17,273 nt of DNA from CAZSPT01 sp964608895 (GCA_964608895.1 CAZSPT010000015.1:1-17273); one strand, 5' to 3'. Numbered from the stretch's first letter, positions 6,874 to 14,577 are shown. Program-made: numbers and translations. Notes: generated from the sequence alone by a model not told the origin.

Positions 6874-8697
6874 GAAATGAAAATTTCTTGTGAGGATGAA
6901 GCAGGAAATGAAGCTGAAAAGAAATTTGCTCAAACTGTTTGAAAGGTTGGGGCGATCAATCAATTCGGCTATCTTGTCTTTCTTGATAAAATTAAATATC
7001 GGACTGTCTTCCAGAAAATATCGGCGTTCCTCGGGATTGCTGAAATCAACCAGCGAACTGATTGAGGCGTTAAAGCCCTTTTTCTGACGGTCCAAGCGAA
7101 CCTGGTCGTTCAAAATTCCTTTCATCGCCCGCCGTAGTAAAAATTTATTATAACCGTTCTGAATCAAAAATTCACTCGGAATGGAATAAGCGAATTCAAA
7201 CAATCGGCGGTCAAGATAGGGACTGCGGCCTTCAATGGAATACCTCATTAAGTTAAGGTCGTTTTCATGGAGAAAAACCGGAACAGTTTCGTGAAAAAGT
7301 TCGTTCAGCATGCGATTGCGAAAAAGCGAATCACAGTAGCGCTTCTCAAAAAAATCTTCTTGAAAATCAACTTTAAGGCAGGAAGAGAAAAAATCCCGTT
7401 CAGGATAGATATAATCTCGGCAATCGGGATTATCCAAAAACAGCCGAGAATCTTTTAAATAAGGATTTCTGACAATCGGCTCAATATATTGCCGCCAATC
7501 TTTGAGGTATTTTTGATAATTCAAGGAATGGCGGGTGTCAAAAAGATGGAGATTGTAATGCTGGTAATAGCCACTGAAAAATTCGTCAGCGGCTGTTCCG
7601 GAAAAATCAACCCGATAACCTTGCTTGTTTATCTCCTCGGAAAGAAAATCATGGATAAAATAAGTAATGGTGGCAATCGGAGCATCATAATACTTGACCA
7701 TTTCTTTTAGCCGCGGAAACATTTTTCCGGTCTGAAGCTTAACAATAAAATTCCGGCAACCAAGGTCGTCAACAGTCGCCTTGATATTGGAATATTCATT
7801 ATAACGCTCGTCCGGGTCAACAATTGAAAAAGAAATCACTTGGCAATTGAACTTTTTAACGGCCAAGGAAGCAAGGGCGCCGGAATCAACTCCACCGGAA
7901 AGAGAAAAAGCCAGCGGAACGTCGGACCGCAGACGGATTTTCAAACTTTGAGACAAATAATATCTAATGCCGGCGACAGCCTCATCCAAAGACATTTTTT
8001 TCGGCTGAAAAGCCGGCTGCCAATAATATGAAATTTTCGGAATTAATTCAGGCCCAAGCATTAAACTGGCGCTTTTAGGCACTTTTTTGGCTTCAAGAAA
8101 AAAACTTTCTCCGGTCTTGTGAAGCGAATGATAACCATTAACCAAATAGCGAAAAAACTGCTTGCGGTTGACTGTCAGTTTCCGGCCGGAAAGCGATTTC
8201 AAAAAAGTCGTTTCAGAAGCGAAATAAAAGCCTTCGGGAGTTTCAAGATAATAAAGGGGCTTTTCGCCAAAACGGTCTCGAGATAAAAAAAGCCGGTGTT
8301 TTTTCCGGTTATAAACGGCAAAACTCCACATACCTTCAAAATAATCCAGGCATTTTTCACCGTAGTGGATATAAGCTTGCAACAGCACCTCGGTATCAGA
8401 AGCGGTCTTGAACTCTACTTGATGTTCTTGAATCAATTTTGCCTTTAATTCAAGGTAATTGTAAATTTCGCCGTTGAAAACAACTGAATAATCGCCGATG
8501 GTAAAAGGCTGGTTGGAGCGGCCATCCAAATCAATAATACTTAAACGAGAATGAAGAAGATAAATTTGATTTCCGGCATCCTGAAAATTAAGCCAAGATT
8601 GATTATCTGGACCGCGATTCTTCATTAGCCCCAGGGTCTGAACGATTCTTTCGCGGCTAATCGTCTTTTTCCCAATAAAACCGGCTAAACCGCACAT
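6874..8697 (-). CDS. asnB: Glutamine-hydrolysing asparagine-synthetase-like amidotransferase, C-terminus lost in gap
   Basis: 608 residues are readable. The start (ATG 8695-8697) is fixed by the family: Met then Cys2, the glutaminase nucleophile (MCGLAGFIG). The class II glutaminase domain covers about 1-200, with NRGPD at 27-31 and NGEIYN at 75-80. The synthetase PP-loop SLSGGVDS is at 265-272. The usual 'SGEGADELFGGY' segment reads FSGTAADEFFSGY (365-377), a noticeable variant. EGRSPYLDRRLFEFA (489-503) is conserved. The protein would use glutamine, ATP and an acid substrate. In glycan loci such proteins often amidate a sugar or act with N-acetyl sugar amidotransferases rather than make free asparagine. 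A short frame after the gap (AQEDID then TAA at 6843-6845) could be its true C-terminus. No clear Shine-Dalgarno is present. Confidence 0.88.
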
Positions 8698-8712
8698 AAT
8701 TTTTTGGTTTTA

Positions 8713-8730
8713 AAGCCGCTAAAACGGCTT
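8713..8730 (-). other. Short hairpin in the leader of the AsnB-like gene
   Basis: AAGCCG (8713-8718) and CGGCTT (8725-8730) form a perfect 6-bp stem with a 6-base loop, 15 bases before the AsnB-like ATG. No T-run follows on the minus strand, so it does not look like a second terminator. It may affect translation start or leader stability. An AT-rich TATAAA (8737-8742) just upstream could be a -10 element, but I see no good -35. Confidence 0.35.
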
Positions 8731-8756
8731 AAAATATTTATAAAATCAGTAATAAT

Positions 8757-8798
8757 GAAAAAATGCGGCTGGACGAAACAATAAATTCCGTCCAGCCG
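8757..8798 (-). terminator. Strong intrinsic terminator after the NeuB-like gene
   Basis: A perfect 10-bp GC-rich stem (CGGCTGGACG at 8766-8775 pairing with CGTCCAGCCG at 8789-8798, 13-base loop) starts 4 bases beyond the synthase stop. On the minus strand it is followed immediately by CATTTTTTC. This is a classic Rho-independent terminator and separates the NeuB-like gene from the AsnB-like gene, which then needs its own promoter. Confidence 0.85.
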
Positions 8799-8802
8799 AC
8801 TG

Positions 8803-9873
8803 TCATTTAACCATCCCTAAATCAATCTGGTCGCCGGCCTTAACCCCCCTGACCAGCGAGCGGCCGACCAGCTTTTTTTCCTGGCCGGGAGCAAGGCCGC
8901 CGGCCGGCCGCGTCCAAACCAAATCTTCAAATTCCAGAACCTTTCCGGCCAGCAAATCCCGCTTGGCGACAATTGACCGGCGAAGAGCCGAAGAATTGCC
9001 TTGTTCGCATTGGGGGCGGGTTAAAAGCGATTCAGCTCTAATCAATTCCTCAACCCGCTTAATCCGAACAACTAAATCTTTCATTTCTTTGGGGTCGGCC
9101 GAAAGCCGGTGGTCTTGGAAATCCGAAAAATCCTTGCTGATGGTAAAATGCTTTTCAACAATCCTCGCGCCGACGGCAACTGACAAAACCGCCGCTTCAA
9201 TTCCTAAAGTATGGTCGGAATAGCCGACCGTCGTCCGCATTCCCGTTCCCAGATAACGTTCCAACCAGCTGGAATTAAGTAAATTTTCCAGCGCCCTAAT
9301 TTTGAAAAGCTCTGCTTGGTCGTCCGGAACCGGATAACTGGAAACGCAATGAAGCAGAGCTAAATCTCCCATGCTGTCGCCTTCTTCAGAGCATTCTGAA
9401 TCCCAAATTTCCCGAATAATCCTAATCGCCCTGTTGATTTCTCCGACCGGAGACAGGCCGGTCGACAAAATAATCGGCTTGGCGGTTCTGGCAACAGCGG
9501 CGAGCAAAGGATAAAAAGTGTTGTCACCGGAAGAAATCTTAAAAGCCGGAACCAAATCGTTAAGAAAAGCGGCGCTTTCAAGATCAAAAGGAGTTGACAG
9601 AAAAATCACTCCCTGGTCGGCGGCACAATCCCGAAGCTCTTGAAACTCCCGAAAAGACAGCCTGAATGACTCCAGCTTGCGATAGCGGTCTTCATTTGAC
9701 CCGGCAACATAATAATCAGTAATAAAAGTCTGAAATTTGACCGCTCCGACTCCGGCTTGAGCGGCCAACTCAATCATTTTCTTGGCTAAATCAGAATCGC
9801 CTTCATGATTGTTGCCGATTTCAGCGACTACCAGCACTTTTTCTCCAAGATCGCAATTTCCAATGGAAAACAT
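8803..9873 (-). CDS. neuB: NeuB-family nonulosonic acid (sialic acid-like) synthase
   Basis: A 356-residue cytoplasmic enzyme that condenses phosphoenolpyruvate with an N-acyl hexosamine to give a nine-carbon acid (neuraminic, legionaminic or pseudaminic type). The TIM-barrel domain has AEIGNNHEGD at 17-26, KFQTF at 46-50, STPFD at 93-97, KISSGD at 112-117 and LHCVSSYP at 174-181. His221 (GYSDHT) and His242 (VEKHFT) are the expected metal ligands. A SAF/antifreeze-like domain from about 297 to 351 completes the family architecture at normal length. It has the best ribosome site in the window (AAAGGAG at 9880-9886, 6 bases before ATG), its own promoter and a strong terminator, so it is a single-gene unit. 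NeuB, PseI and LegI cannot be told apart by eye; the symbol denotes the family. Confidence 0.93.
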   Translation of the reverse strand: MFSIGNCDLGEKVLVVAEIGNNHEGDSDLAKKMIELAAQAGVGAVKFQTFITDYYVAGSNEDRYRKLESFRLSFREFQELRDCAADQGVIFLSTPFDLESAAFLNDLVPAFKISSGDNTFYPLLAAVARTAKPIILSTGLSPVGEINRAIRIIREIWDSECSEEGDSMGDLALLHCVSSYPVPDDQAELFKIRALENLLNSSWLERYLGTGMRTTVGYSDHTLGIEAAVLSVAVGARIVEKHFTISKDFSDFQDHRLSADPKEMKDLVVRIKRVEELIRAESLLTRPQCEQGNSSALRRSIVAKRDLLAGKVLEFEDLVWTRPAGGLAPGQEKKLVGRSLVRGVKAGDQIDLGMVK

Positions 9874-9926
9874 TTTTTTCTCCTTTTTTTGGTTGTAAAT
9901 TGCTGTTCTTCTTAAATAGTGGCTTT

Positions 9927-9955
9927 AATTTAACCAAAATCCTTAAAAATGTCAA
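9927..9955 (-). promoter_or_regulatory. Sigma70-type promoter of the NeuB-like gene
   Basis: On the minus strand a perfect TTGACA (9950-9955) is followed after 17 bases by TAAATT (9927-9932, 4 of 6 matches to TATAAT). This predicts a start near 9920 and a leader of about 47 bases ending in the AAAGGAG ribosome site. It contains only one TTGACA unit, unlike the repeated arrays at 4372 and 14539. Confidence 0.6.
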
Positions 9956-9988
9956 AAAAAACGCCAGAGCTTAACTAAAAAAATAAAA

Positions 9989-10897
9989 TTAAACAACTTC
10001 AATTCTTTTTAAGTGGAAAAGGTCTTCTTCCAGCCGATTGACTCCGGGAATGGCGGTCGGACAGCATTGAATGCCACGCTGTTTCAAAGCAACGATTACT
10101 TCTTGGTTGTAGCAATAAGACAGGCCTTCGGGATAAGAATAGTGAACGGTTTCAATACCCGCTTTTTGCTTCAGAAACTCTAAACTTGTTTCAATCTCTT
10201 GATTCAACTTTTCAGCGGACAAAAAAGACATTGTTAAATGGCGATGAGTATGGCCGCCAACAGTAAATTCCGGCTGCCGGGCCAGAGCGGCCGCCTGCCG
10301 CCAATCAAGCTTTTTGTTCAAAGGGTCGTTTGATTGAAAAACTTCTTCTTGGTCGAGCTTCTGAAAAAAACGGCTAACAAAATCGTCCAGATTAATCTCA
10401 TGGCTGGTTTTTAGATATTCGCGGAGATAATTTAAAAACTTAATCTTTTCTTCGTCAGAATTAAGCGGCCAGCGTTCAGTAGTCGGCTCAAAAATAAAAG
10501 AGCCGCCGGAAAAATTCTCAAGCGCCCATTCCAACCGGTCAGTCCAGGACATAATATTACGGTCGACAAAATCAGTCGTCAAATAAAAAGTGGCCGGTAA
10601 ATTCAAATCCTCCAAAATAGGGGCGGCTATTGAATAATTATTTTCAAAACCGTCATCAAAAGTAATAGCAAAAGCGTTTTTGGGATAACTTATTTTGCGC
10701 CGGTGATAATGAATAACCTCCGGCATTGACAGCGGCCTTCCTCGTTTCTTCAATTCGGAAACAACCCTAAAAAAATAATCCCGCTCCAAATGCTTTCTAG
10801 TGTAATTTCTAACCGCGGAACGATTTTTGGCGATAACTCCGTGAAAAAGAAAGATAGCTAAACCGTCTTCCGTAAGCCAATTAATTATTTTCTCCAT
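9989..10897 (-). CDS. NodB-type polysaccharide deacetylase (CE4 family)
   Basis: A 302-residue protein with the CE4 motifs: TFDDG at 79-83 (catalytic and metal Asp), GGHTHRHLTM at 214-223 (the H-x3-H metal pair) and YSYPEG at 253-258 (usual 'R/F-x-Y-P-x-G'). It would remove an N- or O-acetyl group from a sugar. The frame also opens at a TTG (10925-10927), but that start overlaps the formyltransferase. The ATG at 10895-10897, 4 bases after that gene's stop, is preferred. No signal peptide is seen with either start, so a cytoplasmic sugar precursor is more likely than cell-wall peptidoglycan. Next to the formyltransferase it suggests deacetylation followed by re-acylation of an amino group. It is the last gene of the HTH-led unit. 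Confidence 0.87.
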   Translation of the reverse strand: MEKIINWLTEDGLAIFLFHGVIAKNRSAVRNYTRKHLERDYFFRVVSELKKRGRPLSMPEVIHYHRRKISYPKNAFAITFDDGFENNYSIAAPILEDLNLPATFYLTTDFVDRNIMSWTDRLEWALENFSGGSFIFEPTTERWPLNSDEEKIKFLNYLREYLKTSHEINLDDFVSRFFQKLDQEEVFQSNDPLNKKLDWRQAAALARQPEFTVGGHTHRHLTMSFLSAEKLNQEIETSLEFLKQKAGIETVHYSYPEGLSYCYNQEVIVALKQRGIQCCPTAIPGVNRLEEDLFHLKRIEVV

Positions 10898-10901
10898 AAA
10901 A

Positions 10902-11609
10902 TTACAGATTAGCGGTATATTTTTCAAATTTCCTGCGACAAACTTCCTTTAAACAGGAGGGCATAAAGGAATAATAACGGCCGATTCTTTTCTGGCCGAC
11001 AGCCAAAAAATCGCCTAATTGGCGATAACCGGCCAAAGCGGCCAAAACAAGCTTCAAACAAACTTCAGTGTTGTTTTTTCTTAATTGATGGAGTTTGAGA
11101 TTAGCTTCAAGCGACAGCGGCGAACGCAGAATGATCTCGCCGTCGTCCAGTCGAGGATTAACTTTATGGAGGCAAGTAACCAGAGCGGAATAGTCATTGT
11201 GATAAATTGCCCAGAGATGGCTGTCCAATCCCCGATAACGTTCGGGGTCGCCTCCGTGGAGATTGACTATCTCTCCGGCAATTTTAATAATTTCAGGTGA
11301 AATTCTGCCGGTTCCAAAGACAACCGTCACCATCGGCCTTAAACTCTTCAAAAGCTTAAAAGTTTGCTCATCATTAATGCTAACCACTTCCTGAAAAGGA
11401 GCACAGTCGCTGAAAACCGGCGGCCGGCCATTGAAAAACTCTTGGCGCTCGTATTCTTCCCGCTGCGCTTCAAAAGGGTGGGCGGTTTCAAATGGCGGCC
11501 GCGGCCTAACTGTTTCGGAAATAACCATTTTCAAAGAAAAAACTTCAGCCAGCTTTTTAATAAAATATTTGTGGTGAAGGGTGTCAGTGGTCAATACGAC
11601 TAAATCCAT
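10902..11609 (-). CDS. Formyltransferase-fold enzyme (likely sugar N-formyltransferase)
   Basis: 235 residues of the methionyl-tRNA formyltransferase/GART fold, which moves a formyl group from N10-formyl-tetrahydrofolate to an amine. The catalytic triad region is visible: Asn116 and His118 in NLHGGDPERYRG, and the Asp of RLDDGEII near 155-156. FGTGRIS at 98-104 matches the usual core loop. It is shorter than tRNA formyltransferase and lacks that enzyme's C-terminal tRNA-binding domain, which fits a small-molecule or sugar acceptor. It lies 4 bases upstream of a polysaccharide deacetylase that could expose the amine. No Shine-Dalgarno is evident. Sugar formylation is inferred from context. Confidence 0.82.
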   Translation of the reverse strand: MDLVVLTTDTLHHKYFIKKLAEVFSLKMVISETVRPRPPFETAHPFEAQREEYERQEFFNGRPPVFSDCAPFQEVVSINDEQTFKLLKSLRPMVTVVFGTGRISPEIIKIAGEIVNLHGGDPERYRGLDSHLWAIYHNDYSALVTCLHKVNPRLDDGEIILRSPLSLEANLKLHQLRKNNTEVCLKLVLAALAGYRQLGDFLAVGQKRIGRYYSFMPSCLKEVCRRKFEKYTANL

Positions 11610-11674
11610 ATCAATAAAATTTACTATTTTAATCTTACCTCAAGTTTGAATTCTACTTTTAATAATTTAATCAA

Positions 11675-12421
11675 TTAAGTATTATTAAAATAATGAAAAA
11701 TATATTTAGCGTCTAAAAATTTAAAATTGAGTTTTTGGTAAAAATTAATAGAAGGGATATTAGCCAGTTGAGTGCCAACTAAAACAGAGTTAATATTAGG
11801 TATATTAAGAGTGGCAAAATTAATCATTTGAGCCGCTACACCTTTTCTTCTTGAATTAGAATCAACAGCAATTAAATCAATAATCAACTGCTTATTTTTT
11901 ATTATTAATTGTAAAAAGCCGATTACTTTATTGCCTTTTTTTGCCACCACCATCTTATCTCCTCTTTTTCCTTTAAAATAGTTGGCAACCCATTCTTCTT
12001 TTACTTTGTCTGCTATTTTTTTTACAAAACGTTTATCTAAATGAAAACGGCTATAAATAAATGAATTTGCGGCTAATTCTTTAGTTTGTTCCAAATCCTC
12101 TTCCATTGCAAAGTTAATATTAATATTATTATTAAAAAAAGAAGGCGGCGTCGCTGATAAATTATTTTTTTGCAAAATAATATTAGTATCAATTAAATAA
12201 AATCCATTATCCTCAACAAATTTAATATGGTTAAAAGCGATTGGATTTATTTTAGTAAAAATAAAAACGGGTTCCTGAATTATATCTTTAATCCAAATCG
12301 ACTCTTGTGTTTGAGGAACCTTAGCGTTCTTAATAAATTCATCAGTTAAAAACAATAAAAAAGTTTTTCTACCAATTACCTGACTCAGCCAATTATCATA
12401 TTTTATATTAATACCTTCCAT
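11675..12421 (-). CDS. GNAT-family N-acetyltransferase, WecD-like, strikingly AT-rich
   Basis: The start is ATG 12419-12421, overlapping the epimerase stop by 14 bases (248 residues). A further upstream frame start at 12487 lies inside the epimerase and is not preferred. The C-terminal half is a GNAT domain: the acetyl-CoA loop RRKGVA at 191-196 in LIAVDSNSRRKGVAAQMI, then GTQLANIPSINFYQKLNF at 216-233. This resembles WecD-type enzymes that acetylate a 4-amino-dideoxy sugar. The N-terminal ~100 residues are less conserved and include an Asn/Ile run (FFNNNININF). By eye its GC content is far lower than that of its neighbours, with many AAT, ATA and TTA codons, which suggests a separate origin. 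It likely N-acetylates an amino sugar of this pathway. Confidence 0.8.
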   Translation of the reverse strand: MEGINIKYDNWLSQVIGRKTFLLFLTDEFIKNAKVPQTQESIWIKDIIQEPVFIFTKINPIAFNHIKFVEDNGFYLIDTNIILQKNNLSATPPSFFNNNININFAMEEDLEQTKELAANSFIYSRFHLDKRFVKKIADKVKEEWVANYFKGKRGDKMVVAKKGNKVIGFLQLIIKNKQLIIDLIAVDSNSRRKGVAAQMINFATLNIPNINSVLVGTQLANIPSINFYQKLNFKFLDAKYIFHYFNNT

Positions 12422-13439
12422 TATTATTTTTAAAATTAAAACAGTTTTCTTGATACCATTTAAGGTATTCCAAAAATCCCTTTTCAATAGGATAAGCCGG
12501 TGAATAGCCGATTAAATTTTTAGCCTTGTCAACTGACAATGTGCCTCTTTTTGGAGTTAATTTGTCGCGTTCCTGATAAACTATTTTTAATTCCGAAAAA
12601 TTTTTTTTAAGAATTCCGGCCAAATCAGCCACTGAACGGGATTGACCATAGGTTAAATTTAAAATTTCATTTTTAGCCCGGTCATTTTCAATAATTTTAG
12701 CAATGCCGCCGGTTAAATCCTTAATATAGGTAAAATCCAAAGAATCGCCGCCGTCCCCATTAATCATTATTTCTTTACCGCTTAAAGCGTTTTCAATAAA
12801 AAGTTGGCCAACCCGGCCGCTGACGCAGCGCGGTCCGTAAAGAGCGCTCGGCCGAACAATCGTATAGGGAATTCCGAAAACTTGATGATAAGCGATAACC
12901 ATTTTTTCTCCGGCGTATTTCAAAGCCCCGTAAATTCCCAACGGCCGGCAGTCGGTCTCTTCAGTAACCTGGCTGTCTTGAAAATCTCCATAAACCATAC
13001 TTGAAGAAAAATAAATAAAATGCCGAGGAATTCTCTTGGTGTTATCCAAGGCGTTTTCCAAAGTTCTTAAACTGTGGTCAAACGTGCTGTGAGGATCCTT
13101 ATTAGACCGGTTAGCGTGGGCAACCGCCGCCAAAACAACAATAACGTCAGGGAAAATTTTATTTAAAGCCTGGGAAAGGCGATGATAATCTCGGCCGTCT
13201 TCAATATAGAGGGGAATTTCATTTTCAGCCAATAATTTTAATCGCTCCTGAAGAAAATTTAAATAAAGGTTTCGCCGGGGAATTTCAACGCTGGTCCGGT
13301 AAAAATGAAGCAAGTTGTTTACTTCTAAACTGTCAACAATTGAAACTTCGGCTCCTTGATGTTTTAACTCCAAAGCAAGATGATGGCCGATGAAGCCGGC
13401 TCCTCCGATTAAAGCGATTTTTTTACCTTCCAAGCTCAT
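12408..13439 (-). CDS. NAD-dependent sugar epimerase/dehydratase (extended SDR)
   Basis: A 343-residue Rossmann-fold enzyme acting on a nucleotide sugar. It shows the NAD-binding GGAGFIG at 12-18, a following acidic residue (IVDSLE), SSSMVYG at 145-151, and the catalytic Tyr170 and Lys174 in YGALK. The substrate-side segment RPSALYGPR is at 197-204 and GDGGDSLDFTYIKDL at 228-242. All core residues are present and length is typical of GalE/WbpP-like proteins. The Thr normally found in 'SSxxVYG' is replaced here by Ser-Met, common in the family. It follows the cytidylyltransferase by 74 bases with no convincing promoter between, and overlaps the next gene. Epimerase, dehydratase or decarboxylase cannot be separated without alignment. 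Confidence 0.9.
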   Translation of the reverse strand: MSLEGKKIALIGGAGFIGHHLALELKHQGAEVSIVDSLEVNNLLHFYRTSVEIPRRNLYLNFLQERLKLLAENEIPLYIEDGRDYHRLSQALNKIFPDVIVVLAAVAHANRSNKDPHSTFDHSLRTLENALDNTKRIPRHFIYFSSSMVYGDFQDSQVTEETDCRPLGIYGALKYAGEKMVIAYHQVFGIPYTIVRPSALYGPRCVSGRVGQLFIENALSGKEIMINGDGGDSLDFTYIKDLTGGIAKIIENDRAKNEILNLTYGQSRSVADLAGILKKNFSELKIVYQERDKLTPKRGTLSVDKAKNLIGYSPAYPIEKGFLEYLKWYQENCFNFKNNNGRY

Positions 13440-13513
13440 AATTTGATTATTGGTTTATTTATTTCCTTTAATCCTTTTAATTAGCGTCTGGAATAATCAA
13501 CGATTCCTTGGGA

Positions 13514-14251
13514 TTATTGTCGGTTAAGCTCCTCTTTGGCCCGGCGATAAAAAAGGCATTTTTCTTGATAGCGGTAATAATAATGAGGCTTTTCAAGATA
13601 TTTAAAAATTTTCTCCAAAACTTTTTTATCACCTAAAGTGTCCAAAGTGAATTTATAGTCTCGGGGATTGACGACCGGGCAATCAAGATTGAAAAAATTG
13701 AAATTTTCACTCCGGTCGTAAAAATACTTCAAATGTTCAAAATGGTCCGGCTTTTGAAAATTAGAATAATAATCAAGATAGGTCTGGGATTTAATTATCT
13801 CAATATTCATGCCGGAAGAAACAGTTTTTTGAAAAACAGTCCCGACAATATCAAAATCTCCTTTAGCCGCTTTAGCCAGTCCGCGGCTTAAAATTTCAGG
13901 GTCAAACAATGGGCTGTCGGCGCAAATCCTGACAAAATAACGGCAAGGATTATTTCTAACTACCTCAAAAAATCTTGAAGCGACATTTTCCTCGTCGCCC
14001 CGAAAAATCCGCCAGCCCTGACTCCGGCAATAATCAGCTAAAGAGTCGTTTTCAGCTTGAATTGAACTGGCGATAACAATGTCGTCCCGGTCAAAAACCT
14101 GAGCAATTGCTTCAACCAAATGCTTAATCGCCGGCTGTCCGTTGAATTTCATTAAAACTTTTCCGGGCAGTCTTTTAGAACCGAGCCGAGCCTGAATAAT
14201 CACCAAAACCCGGCCGGGAAAATCTTTGGCGAGAAAAAACGGTTCTGCCAT
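13514..14251 (-). CDS. SpsF-type cytidylyltransferase (NeuA-like, activates a nonulosonic acid)
   Basis: 245 residues with the nucleotidyltransferase start IIQARLGSKRLPGKVL at 18-33, which binds CTP. Further motifs are FRGDEENVASRF at 83-94, the metal and substrate motif RICADSPLFDP at 108-118, and YKFTLDTLGD at 199-208. This is the SpsF/COG1861 type rather than canonical NeuA. Members are usually taken to make CMP-activated acidic sugars. Presence of a NeuB-family synthase in the same locus supports CMP-nonulosonate as product. It follows the HTH gene by 12 bases. The first ~12 residues before the core strand are unusual but in frame. A Shine-Dalgarno is not evident. Confidence 0.86.
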   Translation of the reverse strand: MAEPFFLAKDFPGRVLVIIQARLGSKRLPGKVLMKFNGQPAIKHLVEAIAQVFDRDDIVIASSIQAENDSLADYCRSQGWRIFRGDEENVASRFFEVVRNNPCRYFVRICADSPLFDPEILSRGLAKAAKGDFDIVGTVFQKTVSSGMNIEIIKSQTYLDYYSNFQKPDHFEHLKYFYDRSENFNFFNLDCPVVNPRDYKFTLDTLGDKKVLEKIFKYLEKPHYYYRYQEKCLFYRRAKEELNRQ

Positions 14252-14263
14252 AGACCAAACCGA

Positions 14264-14512
14264 TTACCACTTGTTAATACGGTCAACCATTTTGCTCTTA
14301 AGTTTAAGATAAGAGCGGGTTGCCTTTTTTTCAACCGCTGGAGAAACCAACCGGAGAATTTCTTTTCCCAAAATCCGGTATTGACCGCCAACTTTATTAG
14401 CCCGAATCAGCCCATTTTTCAACATTCTCTTAATCGTGCTGTTACTAACCTTTAAAAGCTTTTGAGCTTCGTTGGTAGTGTAAACCTCGTTCGGTTTTAT
14501 TTCTTCCCCCAT
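14264..14512 (-). CDS. Small excisionase/MerR-type helix-turn-helix DNA-binding protein (82 aa)
   Basis: 82 residues with a winged helix-turn-helix of the HTH_17/excisionase kind at about 10-55. YTTNEAQKLLKVSNSTIKRM forms the two helices, and ANKVGGQYRILGKEIL the wing. A basic tail (EKKATRSYLKLKSKMVDRINKW) follows. No recombinase or phage gene is nearby, so it is more likely a local transcription factor than an integrase partner. It is the first gene of the cytidylyltransferase-to-deacetylase unit. Immediately upstream is an array of 10-bp repeats that reappears at the carbamoyltransferase promoter, which makes it the natural candidate regulator of both. That link is inference. The ATG has no Shine-Dalgarno, and the leader would be only about 14-22 bases. 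Confidence 0.83.
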   Translation of the reverse strand: MGEEIKPNEVYTTNEAQKLLKVSNSTIKRMLKNGLIRANKVGGQYRILGKEILRLVSPAVEKKATRSYLKLKSKMVDRINKW

Positions 14513-14532
14513 ATTTTAATGGAATTAATCTT

Positions 14533-14568
14533 ATTATCAAAGTATCAAGAAGTATCAAAAAGTGTCAA
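14533..14568 (-). promoter_or_regulatory. Repeat-bearing promoter/operator of the HTH gene
   Basis: On the minus strand three consecutive 10-base units are TTGACACTTT (14568-14559), TTGATACTTC (14558-14549) and TTGATACTTT (14548-14539), followed directly by GATAAT (14538-14533). The first unit holds a perfect -35 TTGACA. The candidate -10 boxes are GATACT (14541-14546, 16-base spacer) and GATAAT (5 of 6 matches, but 24 bases from that -35). The array lies 20-56 bases upstream of the HTH start. The design parallels 4372-4401. An autoregulatory operator is plausible. Confidence 0.6.
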
Positions 14569-14577
14569 GTGGATAAA

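Noticed and set aside
8870..8912. Frequent GGCCGG/CCGGCC palindromes here and across the window
   Set aside because: They fall in coding sequence as Ala, Gly, Arg and Pro codons without regular spacing; they look like codon bias, not a repeat family or CRISPR.
10898..10927. Longer deacetylase starting at TTG 10927
   Set aside because: A TTG start inside the formyltransferase gene adds 10 unremarkable residues; the ATG 4 bases after the upstream stop fits the operon spacing better, although an AGGA lies before the TTG.
12115..12140. ATT/AAT trinucleotide-like repeat
   Set aside because: It encodes the Asn/Ile-rich segment of the GNAT protein and is irregular; explained by AT-rich codon use rather than a microsatellite.
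12422..12487. Longer GNAT acetyltransferase starting at 12487
   Set aside because: It would overlap the conserved end of the epimerase by 80 bases; ATG at 12421 gives a minimal overlap and loses no domain.
13450..13513. Possible promoter or terminator between cytidylyltransferase and epimerase genes
   Set aside because: Only a 5-bp GGAAT/ATTCC stem without a T-run and no paired -35/-10 boxes; more likely a transcribed spacer.
14264..14512. Excisionase-like protein as evidence for a mobile element
   Set aside because: No integrase, transposase, tRNA or att-like direct repeats are present in the window; the fold is also common in small transcription factors.
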